DNA of 64,000 bases from positions 4,123,501-4,187,500 of the forward strand of contig NZ_JACHBR010000001.1 of the NCBI RefSeq assembly GCF_014200435.1, read 5' to 3'. This document shows, one piece after another, positions 34,051-46,046 of the stretch. The stretch is from Sphaerisporangium krabiense (GTDB lineage Bacteria; Actinomycetota; Actinomycetes; Streptosporangiales; Streptosporangiaceae). The notes below the pieces were generated by a model. The model was not told the DNA's origin. It saw nothing but the letters and a program-made list of their open reading frames with translations, and ran no database searches. The position numbers were made by a program, and so were the translations under genes. Every line of letters starts with the position of its first letter. The first letter of the stretch is position 1.

Positions 34051-34948
34051 AGTGCAGGTACAGGTCCTCTAGGGTGGCCGAGTGCAGGCGGATGTCGGTG
34101 ACCTTGGAGAAGTCGAGGTTCGCCAGCAGTTCCGGCGTGTCGGCGTGGTCCACCATCAGGGACAGGAAATCGGGTCCCTCGCGCCAGGGCGCCATTCCGG
34201 CGGGCAGGCCGGGCGGGTCCCCTGGCTCGAACGCCAGCTCCACGCGCACCTGGAGCGCGATGGTCTTCTTCAGCTCGCGCGGCGTGCCGAGCGCGGTGAA
34301 CCGGCCCCGCTGCACGATGCCCACCCGCTGGATGACCTTCTCGGCCTCCACGGCGTCGTGGGTGATCAGCACGATCGTCGTGCCGTGCTCGGCGTTCCAC
34401 CGCCGCAGCACGTCCCAGACGTACTTCCTGTTGACCGGGTCGAGGTCGTTGGTGGGCTCGTCCAGGATCAGCACCGGCGGGTGCCCGGCCATCGCGACGC
34501 CGAGTTGCAGCAGCCGCCGCTGGCCGCCGGACAGCCGCGCGCTGGACTTGTCCCGTATGGGGCCGATGCGTAGCTCTTCCAGCAGCAGGTCGCGCTCGCG
34601 CGCGGCCGCCTTCCTGGCGAGCCCGCGCAGGTGGCCGGCGAAGTACACGGCCTCGCCGACGGTGAGCCTGTTGAGCGCGGCGCCGCTCTGCGGCATGTAG
34701 CCGACGAGGGCCGGCACGTGGCGCGGGTCCTCGCGGATGTCGCGGCCGAAGAGCGTGATGCCGCCCGAGGTCGGGCGCAGCAGGTTCACCATCTGGCGGA
34801 CCAGCGTGGTCTTTCCCGCGCCGTTGTCGCCGAGCAGTCCGAATATCTCGCCCTCGTCGATGTGGAAGGTGACGCCGTCGACGGCGGGGGCGGGCTGTTT
34901 CGGGTAGACCTTCACCAGGTCGCGCACCTCGTAGGCGATGCCGGCCAT
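34040..34948 (-). CDS. ABC transporter ATP-binding protein (export type)
   Basis: 302 residues of the CcmA/DrrA-like branch. It has Walker A GDNGAGKTT, signature LSGGQRRLL, Walker B LILDEPTNDLDP and the switch His in LITHDAVEAEK, followed by an about 80-residue C-terminal domain common in drug and lipid exporters. Start ATG with GAGAGGGG just upstream. Forms a two-gene exporter operon with the overlapping permease. Confidence 0.88.
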   Translation of the reverse strand: MAGIAYEVRDLVKVYPKQPAPAVDGVTFHIDEGEIFGLLGDNGAGKTTLVRQMVNLLRPTSGGITLFGRDIREDPRHVPALVGYMPQSGAALNRLTVGEAVYFAGHLRGLARKAAARERDLLLEELRIGPIRDKSSARLSGGQRRLLQLGVAMAGHPPVLILDEPTNDLDPVNRKYVWDVLRRWNAEHGTTIVLITHDAVEAEKVIQRVGIVQRGRFTALGTPRELKKTIALQVRVELAFEPGDPPGLPAGMAPWREGPDFLSLMVDHADTPELLANLDFSKVTDIRLHSATLEDLYLHYAS

Positions 34949-35148
34949 CGGCCCCTCTCGTCGTGGTACGCGGCCCGTTGTTCGCGGCTTGTGTCCGAGT
35001 TGTTATCTGGCCCACCGAACACTACAGGCGGCGCCGGGCCGGGATCGCGAGGTTCGCGGATCTCTCTCGCGGTGGTGGGCGGGGGTGAACCGCGGTCGCC
35101 GGTGCGGCGTCGAATCGGGTGACGGAGGCGATGCGCGAGGGGGCACGG

Positions 35149-35436
35149 GTGGACGTGGACGGACGGTGGGCGGTGCTCATCGAGGAGCAGGGCGGTAGCG
35201 GTGAGGGGCGTGACTGGCGGCTGACCGAGGTTCGCGACGTGGGGCACGACCGGGACGGCGCGGTGCGGCTGGCCGAGACGCTGGCCCGCGAGTACGCCCC
35301 GAAACATCCCTGGGCTCCTCGCGGCCGCGCCGTATACCGGGCGGGGGAGGGGGTCTGGCTGGTCGTGGTGGCGGGCGCGACCCGGAGCTTCCACTTCCGT
35401 GTGACGGTCGCCGAGCACGTGGCGACCCTCGACTAG
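35149..35436 (+). CDS. Small hypothetical protein
   Basis: 95 residues from GTG 35149, which has GAGGGGG six bases upstream; in-frame starts at 35119 (GTG) and 35131 (ATG) are possible and would add 10 or 6 residues. It has no membrane segment. Regular alternation of charged and hydrophobic stretches (WRLTEVRDVG, AVRLAETLAREYAP, VWLVVVAGATRSFHFRVTV) suggests a small alpha/beta protein. No function recognised. It ends before a strong hairpin shared with the convergent TetR gene. Confidence 0.65.
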   Translation: MDVDGRWAVLIEEQGGSGEGRDWRLTEVRDVGHDRDGAVRLAETLAREYAPKHPWAPRGRAVYRAGEGVWLVVVAGATRSFHFRVTVAEHVATLD

Positions 35437-35470
35437 GCCGTCACGTCCGGGGTCGCGGGCCCCGGCTGTT

Positions 35471-35496
35471 CCCCGCCGGCGGCACGCCGTGCGGGG
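35471..35496. terminator. Bidirectional terminator hairpin
   Basis: Outer arms CCCCGC (35471-35476) and GCGGGG (35491-35496) stack on inner arms CGGCG and CGCCG around a GCA loop with one bulged T. It lies between two convergent genes and touches the stop codon of the TetR gene. Confidence 0.65.
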
Positions 35497-36036
35497 TTAG
35501 GGCTGGATGCCGAGCGCCGCGCAGGCGGCGTTCACCGTGGCGCGTCGTAGCTCCTCAAGGGGCGCGTCGGGGAACTGGATCGTGCAGTCCTGCAGGCCGC
35601 CGAGCGCCACGACCGCGCGGGTGGCCTCGGCCAGGGTGGGCTCGGGCCCGCAGAGCAGGGCGACGATCCGCTCGCGCCATGCCAGCACCAGGTCGAACAG
35701 CCCCAGCTCGGCCAGCGTGGTGAGCTCGGCGAGCACGAGCACGATGACGTCGCGGTGCCCGTAGGTGAAGTCGAAGTACTCCTCCAGCAGCGCGCGCGGC
35801 TCGATCGCGCCGAGGGCCTCCTGTCGGCTGAGGAACGCCTCGCCGTCGTCGATGAGGGGCTGCACGATGCTGCGTACCAGTTCCTCGCGTGAGGAGAAGT
35901 GGTAGTACAGCGCGGGCTTGGTGATGCCCAGCCGGTTCGCGATCTCTTGCAGGCTCGTCTTCCGCACGCCTTGGCGGGCGAACAGCTCACGGGCGACGGC
36001 CTGGATGCGCCGCTTGGTGTCGGTGGGCTTGGGCAC
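35497..36036 (-). CDS. TetR-family repressor of the adjacent FAD monooxygenase
   Basis: 179 residues from GTG 36036. The N-terminal TetR helix-turn-helix is clear: RRIQAVARELFARQG, SLQEIANRLGITKPA, LYYHFSSREEL. The rest is a helical ligand-binding domain. It is transcribed divergently from the FAD-dependent monooxygenase with two palindromes between them, so it is expected to repress both genes until an effector, probably the monooxygenase substrate, binds. Confidence 0.9.
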   Translation of the reverse strand: MPKPTDTKRRIQAVARELFARQGVRKTSLQEIANRLGITKPALYYHFSSREELVRSIVQPLIDDGEAFLSRQEALGAIEPRALLEEYFDFTYGHRDVIVLVLAELTTLAELGLFDLVLAWRERIVALLCGPEPTLAEATRAVVALGGLQDCTIQFPDAPLEELRRATVNAACAALGIQP

Positions 36037-36052
36037 ACGCCCAGAATATCTG

Positions 36053-36097
36053 ACTTACCGATAGGTAAGTGCGCTACCATGCTTACCTATCGTTAAG
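36053..36097. promoter_or_regulatory. Twin TetR operators in the divergent promoter region
   Basis: Site 1 (36053-36070) has perfect arms ACTTACC and GGTAAGT around GATA. Site 2 (36082-36097) is CTTACC-TATC-GTTAAG, the same motif in opposite orientation with one mismatch. They occupy the 73-bp gap between the TetR GTG and the monooxygenase ATG, ending 12 bases before the latter. Typical autoregulatory TetR arrangement. Confidence 0.8.
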
Positions 36098-36109
36098 TAA
36101 GGAGGACTC

Positions 36110-37342
36110 ATGCACGTGTTAGTCTCCGGCGCCAGCATCGCCGGTCCCGTCCTCGCCTACTGGCTCACCCGGTACGGCTTCGACGTCACCGTGGTCGAGC
36201 GGGCTCCCACGCTGCGCAAGACGGGCGGCCACGCGGTCGACCTGTTCCGCCCCGCTCTGGAGATCACCGAGGAGATGGGCGTGCTGCCCCGCGTCCAGGA
36301 GCTCGCCACCGGCACCACCCGGATGACGATGCTGCGCGAGGGCGCGCGCCGGCCGGTCGGCGTCGACCTCGCCAAGGTCTTCAACGCCGCCTCCGACCGC
36401 CACGTCGAGATCATGCGCGACGACCTGAGCGAGGTCTACTACGACGCGACCCGCGAGGACGTCGAGTACCTCTTCGGCGACTCCATCGCCGCCATCGGCC
36501 CGGACGGCGAGGTGGAGTTCGACGGCGGGCCGCCGCGCCGCTTCGACCTGGTGGTCGGCGCGGACGGGCTCCATTCCAACGTCCGCCGCCTGGTCTTCGG
36601 CCCCGAGTCCCGCTACAGCGCGTTCATCGGCGCCTACCTCGCCGTCCTCACGATGCCGGAGGGCGCCGGCGCGGGGCCGGCTCCCGGCGAGTACGCCGCC
36701 CACCTGGGCGTCGGCCGCGTGGCCGGGGTCTACCGGGCCCGCAGCACCGGCGACGCGCGGGCGGTGTTCCTGTTCAGGAGCGAGCGCGAGCTGGAGTACC
36801 ACCACAGGGACGTGCCCCGGCAGAAGGAACTGCTGTGCGAGGCGTTCCAGAGCATGCACCCCGACGTGGACGGCTGGCTCGGCGAGCTGGACCACACCCC
36901 GGCCTTCTACTTCGACTCCATCACCCAGCTCCGGATGGACACCTGGTCGTCCGGCCGCGTGACGCTCGTGGGCGACGCGGGGTACTGCCCGGGACCGGCC
37001 ATCGGCGGCAGCACCAGCCTGGCCGTGCTCGGCGCGTACGTCCTGGCCGGCGAGCTGGCCGAGGCCGGCGGCGACCACACGCGGGCCTTCGCCGCCTACG
37101 AGCGCGAGATGGCGGACCTGGTGCGGGGCAGCCACGCGTTCGCCCTCGGCGCGGCACGCACCCTCATCCCGCGTTCCCGGCTCGGGGTCGCGGGGCTTCT
37201 CGCCGGAACGCGGCTCGTCTCCATGCTCCCGGCCGCCGTCGGCCGGGCCCTCGGGCGGCTCAACTCCTCGGGCATTCGCCTCCACGACTCGATGACCGTC
37301 AAGCATTACGCCCGCCCGGTGCACGGAAAACACGGCGGGTGA
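36110..37342 (+). CDS. FAD-dependent aromatic-type monooxygenase
   Basis: 410 residues of the group A flavoprotein hydroxylase family (PHBH/TetX fold). Motifs: FAD site SGASIAGPVLAYWL, the DG motif VGADGLHSNVRR, and the GD motif VGDAGYCPGPAIGG. Strong GGAGG site. It would hydroxylate or inactivate an aromatic or polyketide compound. Regulation by the divergent TetR suggests a detoxification role similar to tetracycline-inactivating enzymes, though the substrate is unknown. Confidence 0.87.
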   Translation: MHVLVSGASIAGPVLAYWLTRYGFDVTVVERAPTLRKTGGHAVDLFRPALEITEEMGVLPRVQELATGTTRMTMLREGARRPVGVDLAKVFNAASDRHVEIMRDDLSEVYYDATREDVEYLFGDSIAAIGPDGEVEFDGGPPRRFDLVVGADGLHSNVRRLVFGPESRYSAFIGAYLAVLTMPEGAGAGPAPGEYAAHLGVGRVAGVYRARSTGDARAVFLFRSERELEYHHRDVPRQKELLCEAFQSMHPDVDGWLGELDHTPAFYFDSITQLRMDTWSSGRVTLVGDAGYCPGPAIGGSTSLAVLGAYVLAGELAEAGGDHTRAFAAYEREMADLVRGSHAFALGAARTLIPRSRLGVAGLLAGTRLVSMLPAAVGRALGRLNSSGIRLHDSMTVKHYARPVHGKHGG

Positions 37343-37818
37343 CGCGAGGAAGGCATGGCGGCGTCGCGGGAATGCGGCGGCGCGGCGCTCATATCGGTGT
37401 CAGGGGAAAGCCCGCCGCGCGCGGCCCGGGACGCGGGGCGGGGCCGGCGGATATGCCGCGCCGCGGGTGCGCCGGTGTTTCCGCAGGACGAAGGTCTACA
37501 AGGAGGTCCACCGCTGGTCATCACGGGAGTCATGGCCGGAGGCGCGGCCAGGACTTTCGGGGCGGCGCGGCGCGGGGAGGTGGCCGGGCGGGCGACGGGC
37601 GATCAGGCGGAAAAGCGAATGCGGGGGATGTACGGGAGCTTCGGCCGCGGTAATGGACGAGGGTGCGGAAACAGAAGCGGATTCGGTCATTGATCGCCAT
37701 ACCGCGTGCCGGATCGTGTCCCGGGAGCGGGGAGGGATAAATCGGAACGCTCCCGGGATCGGCGGCGCTTCCTCCGGTGGCGCACAGGAAGTCGCGCCCG
37801 GTTGTGATCTTTCCGCGG
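37343..37818. other. Intergenic stretch without a recognisable gene
   Basis: Open frames cross it on both strands but none has a ribosome site plus domain-like sequence. It separates the FAD monooxygenase and the convergent sulfotransferase and probably contains their terminators. I could not define a strong stem. Confidence 0.5.
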
Positions 37819-38562
37819 TCACGCCGCCGGCACGCGCATCCGGGCGGCGTGCAGCCGTTCGTAGTACGGCAGGTGGTAGTCGAGGTATCCGGAGAGCCGG
37901 GCGTCGTTCCTGACGACGCCGGCGTCGGACCCGGAGGTGGGCACGAAGCCGTCGGTCCTGCTCGTCGACTCGTGCCAGCGCTGCGTCTTGCGCCAGTCGT
38001 CGCGCACCCCGGGTTCCCAGGTCAGCGCCTCGGGGATGAACGGGATCGACACCCGCGCGCAGTACTCCCGCACGGTGGCCTCGGGGTTCCGGATCAGGTC
38101 GTCCGAGTCGATGACGACCGGCGGCGTCGCCGAGCGGGTCGCGACCGCGTCGTAGATCTCGGCGAGCCAGGCGAACCCGATCTCGTCGCGGCCCAGCTCG
38201 GCGTTGAGCTTGAAATGGGAGGCGATGGCCTGTTCGGGGTGCCGGATGATGAAGGTGTGGGTGGCCTCGGAGAGGAAGGCGTCGTCGGCGAGCAGGCCGG
38301 GGTAGTGGAAGTCGGTGGTGTCCTTGAAAAAGACGGGACCACGCGTGGCCAGCTCACGCAGTGTAGCGATCAGTTCGGTTTCTGTGTGGGCCGTGAACGG
38401 GCCGACCTGCGCCTCGCCGAAATCGGCCACATGCGAGAACGGTTCGTGTACCACGGTGTGGTCGCCGCGGGCGGCCATCATTCTCAGGAACGCGGTCGAG
38501 CGGGAACGCGGCGCGCTCCACAACGCCAAAATCCGCGGCGCCTGTCCGGCCTCGATGCTCAT
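37819..38562 (-). CDS. Sulfotransferase family protein (PAPS-dependent)
   Basis: 247 residues from ATG 38562 with GGAGG seven bases upstream; the frame is open upstream to 38820 without homology. The 5'-phosphosulfate P-loop is ILALWSAPRSRSTAFLRMM. The 3'-phosphate-binding segment is seen as TFIIRHPEQAIASHFKLN. It transfers sulfate from PAPS to an alcohol or amine. Isolated between unrelated genes, 2.5 kb from the biosynthetic cluster. A link to that cluster, where sulfation could create a leaving group for aziridine formation, is speculative. Confidence 0.82.
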   Translation of the reverse strand: MSIEAGQAPRILALWSAPRSRSTAFLRMMAARGDHTVVHEPFSHVADFGEAQVGPFTAHTETELIATLRELATRGPVFFKDTTDFHYPGLLADDAFLSEATHTFIIRHPEQAIASHFKLNAELGRDEIGFAWLAEIYDAVATRSATPPVVIDSDDLIRNPEATVREYCARVSIPFIPEALTWEPGVRDDWRKTQRWHESTSRTDGFVPTSGSDAGVVRNDARLSGYLDYHLPYYERLHAARMRVPAA

Positions 38563-40335
38563 TGCCGTTCCTCCATCTGTTTTGCGGTCGTGTGGAAAGG
38601 ATATGCCGGTCCGGCCCCGTTTTCCGTGTTCTCGCGGCGGCTTCGCACCAGTGGCGCGGGCGTTCACGAGCACCGGGATAACGTTCGCCATGACGGCTCT
38701 GACCAGGGAAGACGTGCCGAGGACCCCGGCTGGGCGGCCGGTTCGCGGGCGGGGCGCGGCGTGCGCGTTGCGGAAATGCGCCTGAGTTTCAACGATTCTT
38801 GCAGGGGCCGGTGAATTCACCGTTGACCCGGGGCACGGGCGTTGTCACGGCGCCCGCCGTACACGTGCGCGGCTCGGTGTCCTGACCCGCGGGCACGGCA
38901 TTGCGAGGGGCCGGAGGTCCGGCCGGATACGCCGTCGTCCCGCCGTGGGATTTCCGCCCGCCGCCTCTCTCACCGGGTGCGGCGTGCCGGGCGCGGCGGC
39001 GTTCTCCGGGGCGTCAGGCGCCGCGTGCCCGAACGCGTGTCGTTCCCCGCCGCGGGCGATTCCCGGCCGCCGCCGGTCGCCCGTCGGCGATTCGGCGACA
39101 CGCTTTCCCGATGTCATATTGCCTTTCGCGCTACGTGTCCTCGTGTATCCGGCCGGTTATCCATGGCCATTCCCGGACGCTCCCGAGGGGGCGCTCGAAT
39201 GAATCGAAGGGTCGTCCGGCCGGCATGTCGAGGAAAGCGGGGCGACGCCTGGCGTGATCCATGGAAAAGGGACCGGAGCGCTTCCGTCGTCACGGTCGGA
39301 TGGCGTATCGGGAACGGCGGCCCGGCGCGGTCGCAAAATGGGCTGCGGATTCGGTCGCGGATGCGCCACGGAACGCGGGAAAGGTGAATGGAAGACGGCT
39401 TTCCCGATGCCGATTCCCGTCGGATCCACCTTTCTGTCTTTCCCGGGAGCATGATCCGCACATTGTCAGGAGGCTTTTCAAGCGGTCGGCGCGAGGCGCG
39501 CACGGTGCCATTTCGCCGTCTGTTCGACGGCGTCGTAGAACGGTATCCGCCGGTGTCAGGAATCCGAGCCTTCCCGGAGTCCCGGCGTTCGGTTCCGCAT
39601 GGTGGCGATCCGAATCTCGGAGATCGCGATCGGGAGGTCAGGATCCGGACTGCGCCCCTTACACGTGGCCTTCGAAATCCCGTTCCGGGAACCGGTAATG
39701 CGCGTGCGGGCCGCGGGAGAATCGGCCGGCGCGGCGCTCGCGAGTGAGTGCATTTGTCCGTGGTGCGCTCGCGCCCCAGGTAGTGGGATCGGCGCGGGAG
39801 CTCAGGGGGGGCGGCGGCGGATCGCTGGGGTGGTGGCCTGTGCGGCACGGGGTGGGCGCCGGGGCACGGTCCGATACCGCGGGCCCGGGATGGGCGAGGG
39901 TGGCGGGGTGCCCGGGAGCCGCTGGTAGAGGCCGTCCAGGGGGTTTTCGGCGCAGCCGGACTTATTGGCACATGTCGCCAAGGTCGGGTGATCGATTCCG
40001 TACCCGCGCGCCGCCGGGATCCGGAGGGCGCCGAACCCGCGGCCCTGGGGGAGAAAAGGGCGGCCTACCTGCCCGGTCCTCCTACAGAGGATCGTGAACA
40101 CGGCGGCCTCGCCGCCGCGCGGCGTGATCGTGATCGCGACCTCGCACGACGCGGCGTCCGCCGCCGGCCGGGCCGGTCGCGCGGCGGCCCCGAGGGCCTG
40201 GGTCCCGCTTTTCGGACGCCCCCTATTCGGATTAAGTTGAACGGTCCGATCCCCGCTTAGCGCCGTCCGTATCCCGTAAATTCGGTCATCCTGCCAAGAT
40301 TGACATGCGGCGTCCACCGCCGGGATAATCTCCGG
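38563..40335. other. 1.8-kb stretch without a recognisable gene
   Basis: Many overlapping open frames exist on both strands, but they are composition artefacts of the high GC content: Arg/Pro/Gly-rich, no ribosome sites, no domain. Around 39,100-39,700 the sequence is rich in short TTCCCGG- and GGAAT-like words. No long repeats, tRNA or phage attachment site seen. A small RNA or regulatory role cannot be excluded. Confidence 0.5.
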
Positions 40336-40695
40336 GTGCCATCCGTTTTGCAGAATGTGACCTTCGACTGCGCGGTTCCGGTCAAGTTGGCCCGGTTCTG
40401 GAGCGAGGTCACCGGGCAGCCCGTCGATGATTACGATTCCTTCTACGCGACGGTGACCCTGCCGAATGACACGGTCCTCTACTTCGCGCGGGTCCCCGAG
40501 TCGAAGACGGTCAAGAATCGGGTGCATCTCTGCCTGCGTCCCGATGTCCCGCGCGACGCAGAGGTAAGCCGTCTGATCGGAATCGGCGCGCGTTTGGTGG
40601 CCGACCACAGGCGACCAAACGGTCACGGGTGGGTGGTGCTGGCCGACCCGGAGGGGAACGAATTCTGTGTTCTGCGCGGCACCCCGGAGCGATGA
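40336..40695 (+). CDS. VOC (glyoxalase-like) family protein
   Basis: 119 residues from GTG 40336. The glyoxalase/bleomycin-resistance fold is indicated by NVTFDCAVPVKLARFWSEVT at the start, RVHLCLRPDVP in the middle and the closing VLADPEGNEFCVL motif, which usually carries a metal-ligand Glu. It resembles the DUF4440/glyoxalase_6 type found widely in actinobacteria. Could be a small-molecule binding or resistance protein. No clear ribosome site is visible. Confidence 0.8.
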   Translation: MPSVLQNVTFDCAVPVKLARFWSEVTGQPVDDYDSFYATVTLPNDTVLYFARVPESKTVKNRVHLCLRPDVPRDAEVSRLIGIGARLVADHRRPNGHGWVVLADPEGNEFCVLRGTPER

Positions 40696-41092
40696 CGATT
40701 ACATAGCGTTTATGCTCGCTTACATAGAGCAATTAGCCGGGCCGGACGGCACAATCTAAAGAAACAGGCTTGACAGAGTTCGGCCGCAGATGCAAGCTTC
40801 TCGTTAGGGCGGGCATGGAGATCCCTTTTGCGGGGGGTTTGTTCGAACTTGGGCGAGATCGTGCGACGTCATTGTTCTCAGCGTGACGGGTATTCCGCCG
40901 CAAGTTATGTCGGGGGGCACCGCGCACGGGATTGTCGCCGATAGGTGAACGGCTCTCGAAAAGGAACTTGCGCGAAAAGGAATTAGTGAGGTTCGCTTTG
41001 CTGCGAGTACCCGGGAAGCGAGAGAGACCGACCGAGGTCGCCGTCAGGCCGGCCGCCGTCAGGCTGACCAGTTCAGGGCAGGTGTTATAGCC
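40696..41092. other. Upstream region of the cluster regulator
   Basis: No gene seen. Contains a direct repeat TTACATAG (40699-40706 and 40720-40727) spaced 21 bp, two helical turns, and a TTGACA at 40770-40775 without a good -10 partner. The repeat pair is a weak candidate regulator site. Confidence 0.4.
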
Positions 41093-41791
41093 GTGCAGTT
41101 TCGCGTCCTGATCTGCGATGAGACCACCCTCGTGAGGGACGGTCTGCGTACCCTGTTGGACGCCGAGTCCGACATCACCGTGGTCGACACCACGGACAAC
41201 GGCCACCGCGCGGTCATGCTGGTCCGCACGTACCGGCCGCACGTCGTGGTCACCGGTCTCACCCTGCAGGGAATGCTCGGCATCGAGCTGATCCGGCGGC
41301 TGCTACGGGAGGATCTCGATCCCGTGCCCAGGATCGTGGTGTTCGCCACCAACGAGCACGATGACACGCTCACCCACGACACGCTCACCAACGTGCTGCA
41401 CGCGGGGGCCAGCGGCCTGCTGACCCGCGAGACCAGCCGTGACGACCTGGTCGCCGCGATCAGGACCGTCGCGAGCGGCCAGGCCATGCTGACGCCGCGT
41501 ATGACCCAGCGCCTGCTGGACTGGTTCCGCCAGCACAAGACCGAGCCCGACGACATGCTGCAGCCGTACGCGGCGGCGCTGACGGAGCGGGAGCGCGAGG
41601 TCCTGCTGCTCACCGCGCGCGGCATGTCCACCGAGGACATCGGGGTCACGCTGTCCATCTCCGTGGCCACGGTCCGCACGCACATCTACCGGTTGCGCAA
41701 CAAGCTCCAGCTCAGGGACAGGGCCCAGCTGGTCTCGTTCGCCTACCGGGCCGGCATGATGCAGGCCGAGTACGACCTGGCCAACAACTGA
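41093..41791 (+). CDS. LuxR-type response regulator with degenerate receiver
   Basis: 232 residues from GTG 41093. A receiver-like domain (about 1-125) is followed by a LuxR helix-turn-helix (about 160-225: LTEREREVLLLTARGMSTED, SVATVRTHIYRLRNKL). In the receiver the phosphoacceptor Asp is replaced by Gly55 (VVVTGLTLQG), and the conserved Lys of the GAxGYLLK loop is replaced by Thr111-Arg112 (GASGLLTRE). It therefore probably works without phosphorylation, like other atypical regulators of antibiotic clusters. It is convergent with the biosynthetic operon and the only regulator next to it. Confidence 0.87.
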   Translation: MQFRVLICDETTLVRDGLRTLLDAESDITVVDTTDNGHRAVMLVRTYRPHVVVTGLTLQGMLGIELIRRLLREDLDPVPRIVVFATNEHDDTLTHDTLTNVLHAGASGLLTRETSRDDLVAAIRTVASGQAMLTPRMTQRLLDWFRQHKTEPDDMLQPYAAALTEREREVLLLTARGMSTEDIGVTLSISVATVRTHIYRLRNKLQLRDRAQLVSFAYRAGMMQAEYDLANN

Positions 41792-41815
41792 AACGTTTCA
41801 CACGTTCAGGTCCGA

Positions 41816-41849
41816 CGGTGCCCCCCACCCCACCAAGTGAGGGGCACCG
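41816..41849. terminator. Terminator between regulator and thioesterase genes
   Basis: Arms CGGTGCCCC (41816-41824) and GGGGCACCG (41841-41849), 16-base loop, between two convergent genes. Confidence 0.65.
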
Positions 41850-41856
41850 CGGCTTC

Positions 41857-42740
41857 TCAGACCCGGTCCAGCGCCTCTTCCACCATGTGCGCGACGCGCG
41901 GCAGGTTCCGCTCGTCGAACACGCTGTAGTGGTCGCCGGACAGGGCCACGTGGTGGAACTCGCCGGTGGACTTGCGCCGCCACGCCTCGGTGCTGACCTG
42001 GTGCGCCCCGGCGATCAGGGCGTACACCGGGCCGTCGTACGAGGCGGGCGGGTGGTAGCGGTACAGCGCCTCGGCGGCGCCGGCGAAGATGTGGTACCGG
42101 TCCCGCAGCTCGTCGGCCGACAGGTCCAGTGACACGCCGGTCTTCGCCAGCATGTCCGTGATCGGGGTGAGCGCGTCCAGCGGCTTGAGCAGCCAGGCCA
42201 GCTCGCCCGACGGCACGCCCTGCAGCCGGGACACGTCGTAGACGAACTGCCGGCGCAGCTCCTCCTCGTCGGGCACCGGGACGCTCAGGTCCACGGCGTA
42301 CTCGGCGTCGAACAGCACCACCGGCTGCCGCGCGCCGCTGCGCTCGGCGTGCTGGCGCGCCACCTCGAAGGCGAGGCACGCGCCGAACGACCACCCGGCG
42401 AACACGCAGGTGGACAGGTCCATCTCGGCGCCCAGCTCGTCCAGGATCCGCGTGCCGACCTCGACGAGCCTGCGCTCCACGGGCCTGGCCCGGTCGCCGG
42501 GCCTGCTGAGGCAGCCGTACACGCCGTACCCCTCGCGCAGCGCCCGGGTGAGCGGCACGTAGCAGAACAGCGCGCCGCCGCTCGGGTTCATCAGCACCAG
42601 GTTGCGCGGCTCGGCGCCGGCGCGCATCACGACGGCCTGGGTCTCGCGCGCCGCCGTGGTCTGCGCGCGGCGCGCGAGCATCTGCTCGTACAGCTTCCTG
42701 CGCTCGGGGGAGAGCTGGGCGAGCTTGTCCTCGGGGACGC

Positions 42741-42744
<4 letters not shown>
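41857..42744 (-). CDS. Stand-alone thioesterase (alpha/beta hydrolase)
   Basis: 295 residues. The nucleophile elbow is AGWSFGA (Ser119), a likely Asp is in VLFDAEYA (D147), and His272 in SGDHYS completes the triad. The first 25 residues (LAQLSPERRKLYEQMLARR) resemble the short helix that tethers NRPS proteins to one another. No TE domain is fused to any NRPS here, so this enzyme may release the finished peptide or clear misacylated carriers. ATGA overlap with the NRPS gene upstream; last gene of the operon. Confidence 0.88.

Positions 42745-46042
<3,298 letters not shown>

Positions 46043-46046
<4 letters not shown>

Noticed and set aside
38845-40260. Frames of 85-285 residues on both strands in the 38.6-40.3 kb region
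   Set aside because: Composition artefacts with mutually overlapping frames, no start signals and no domains.
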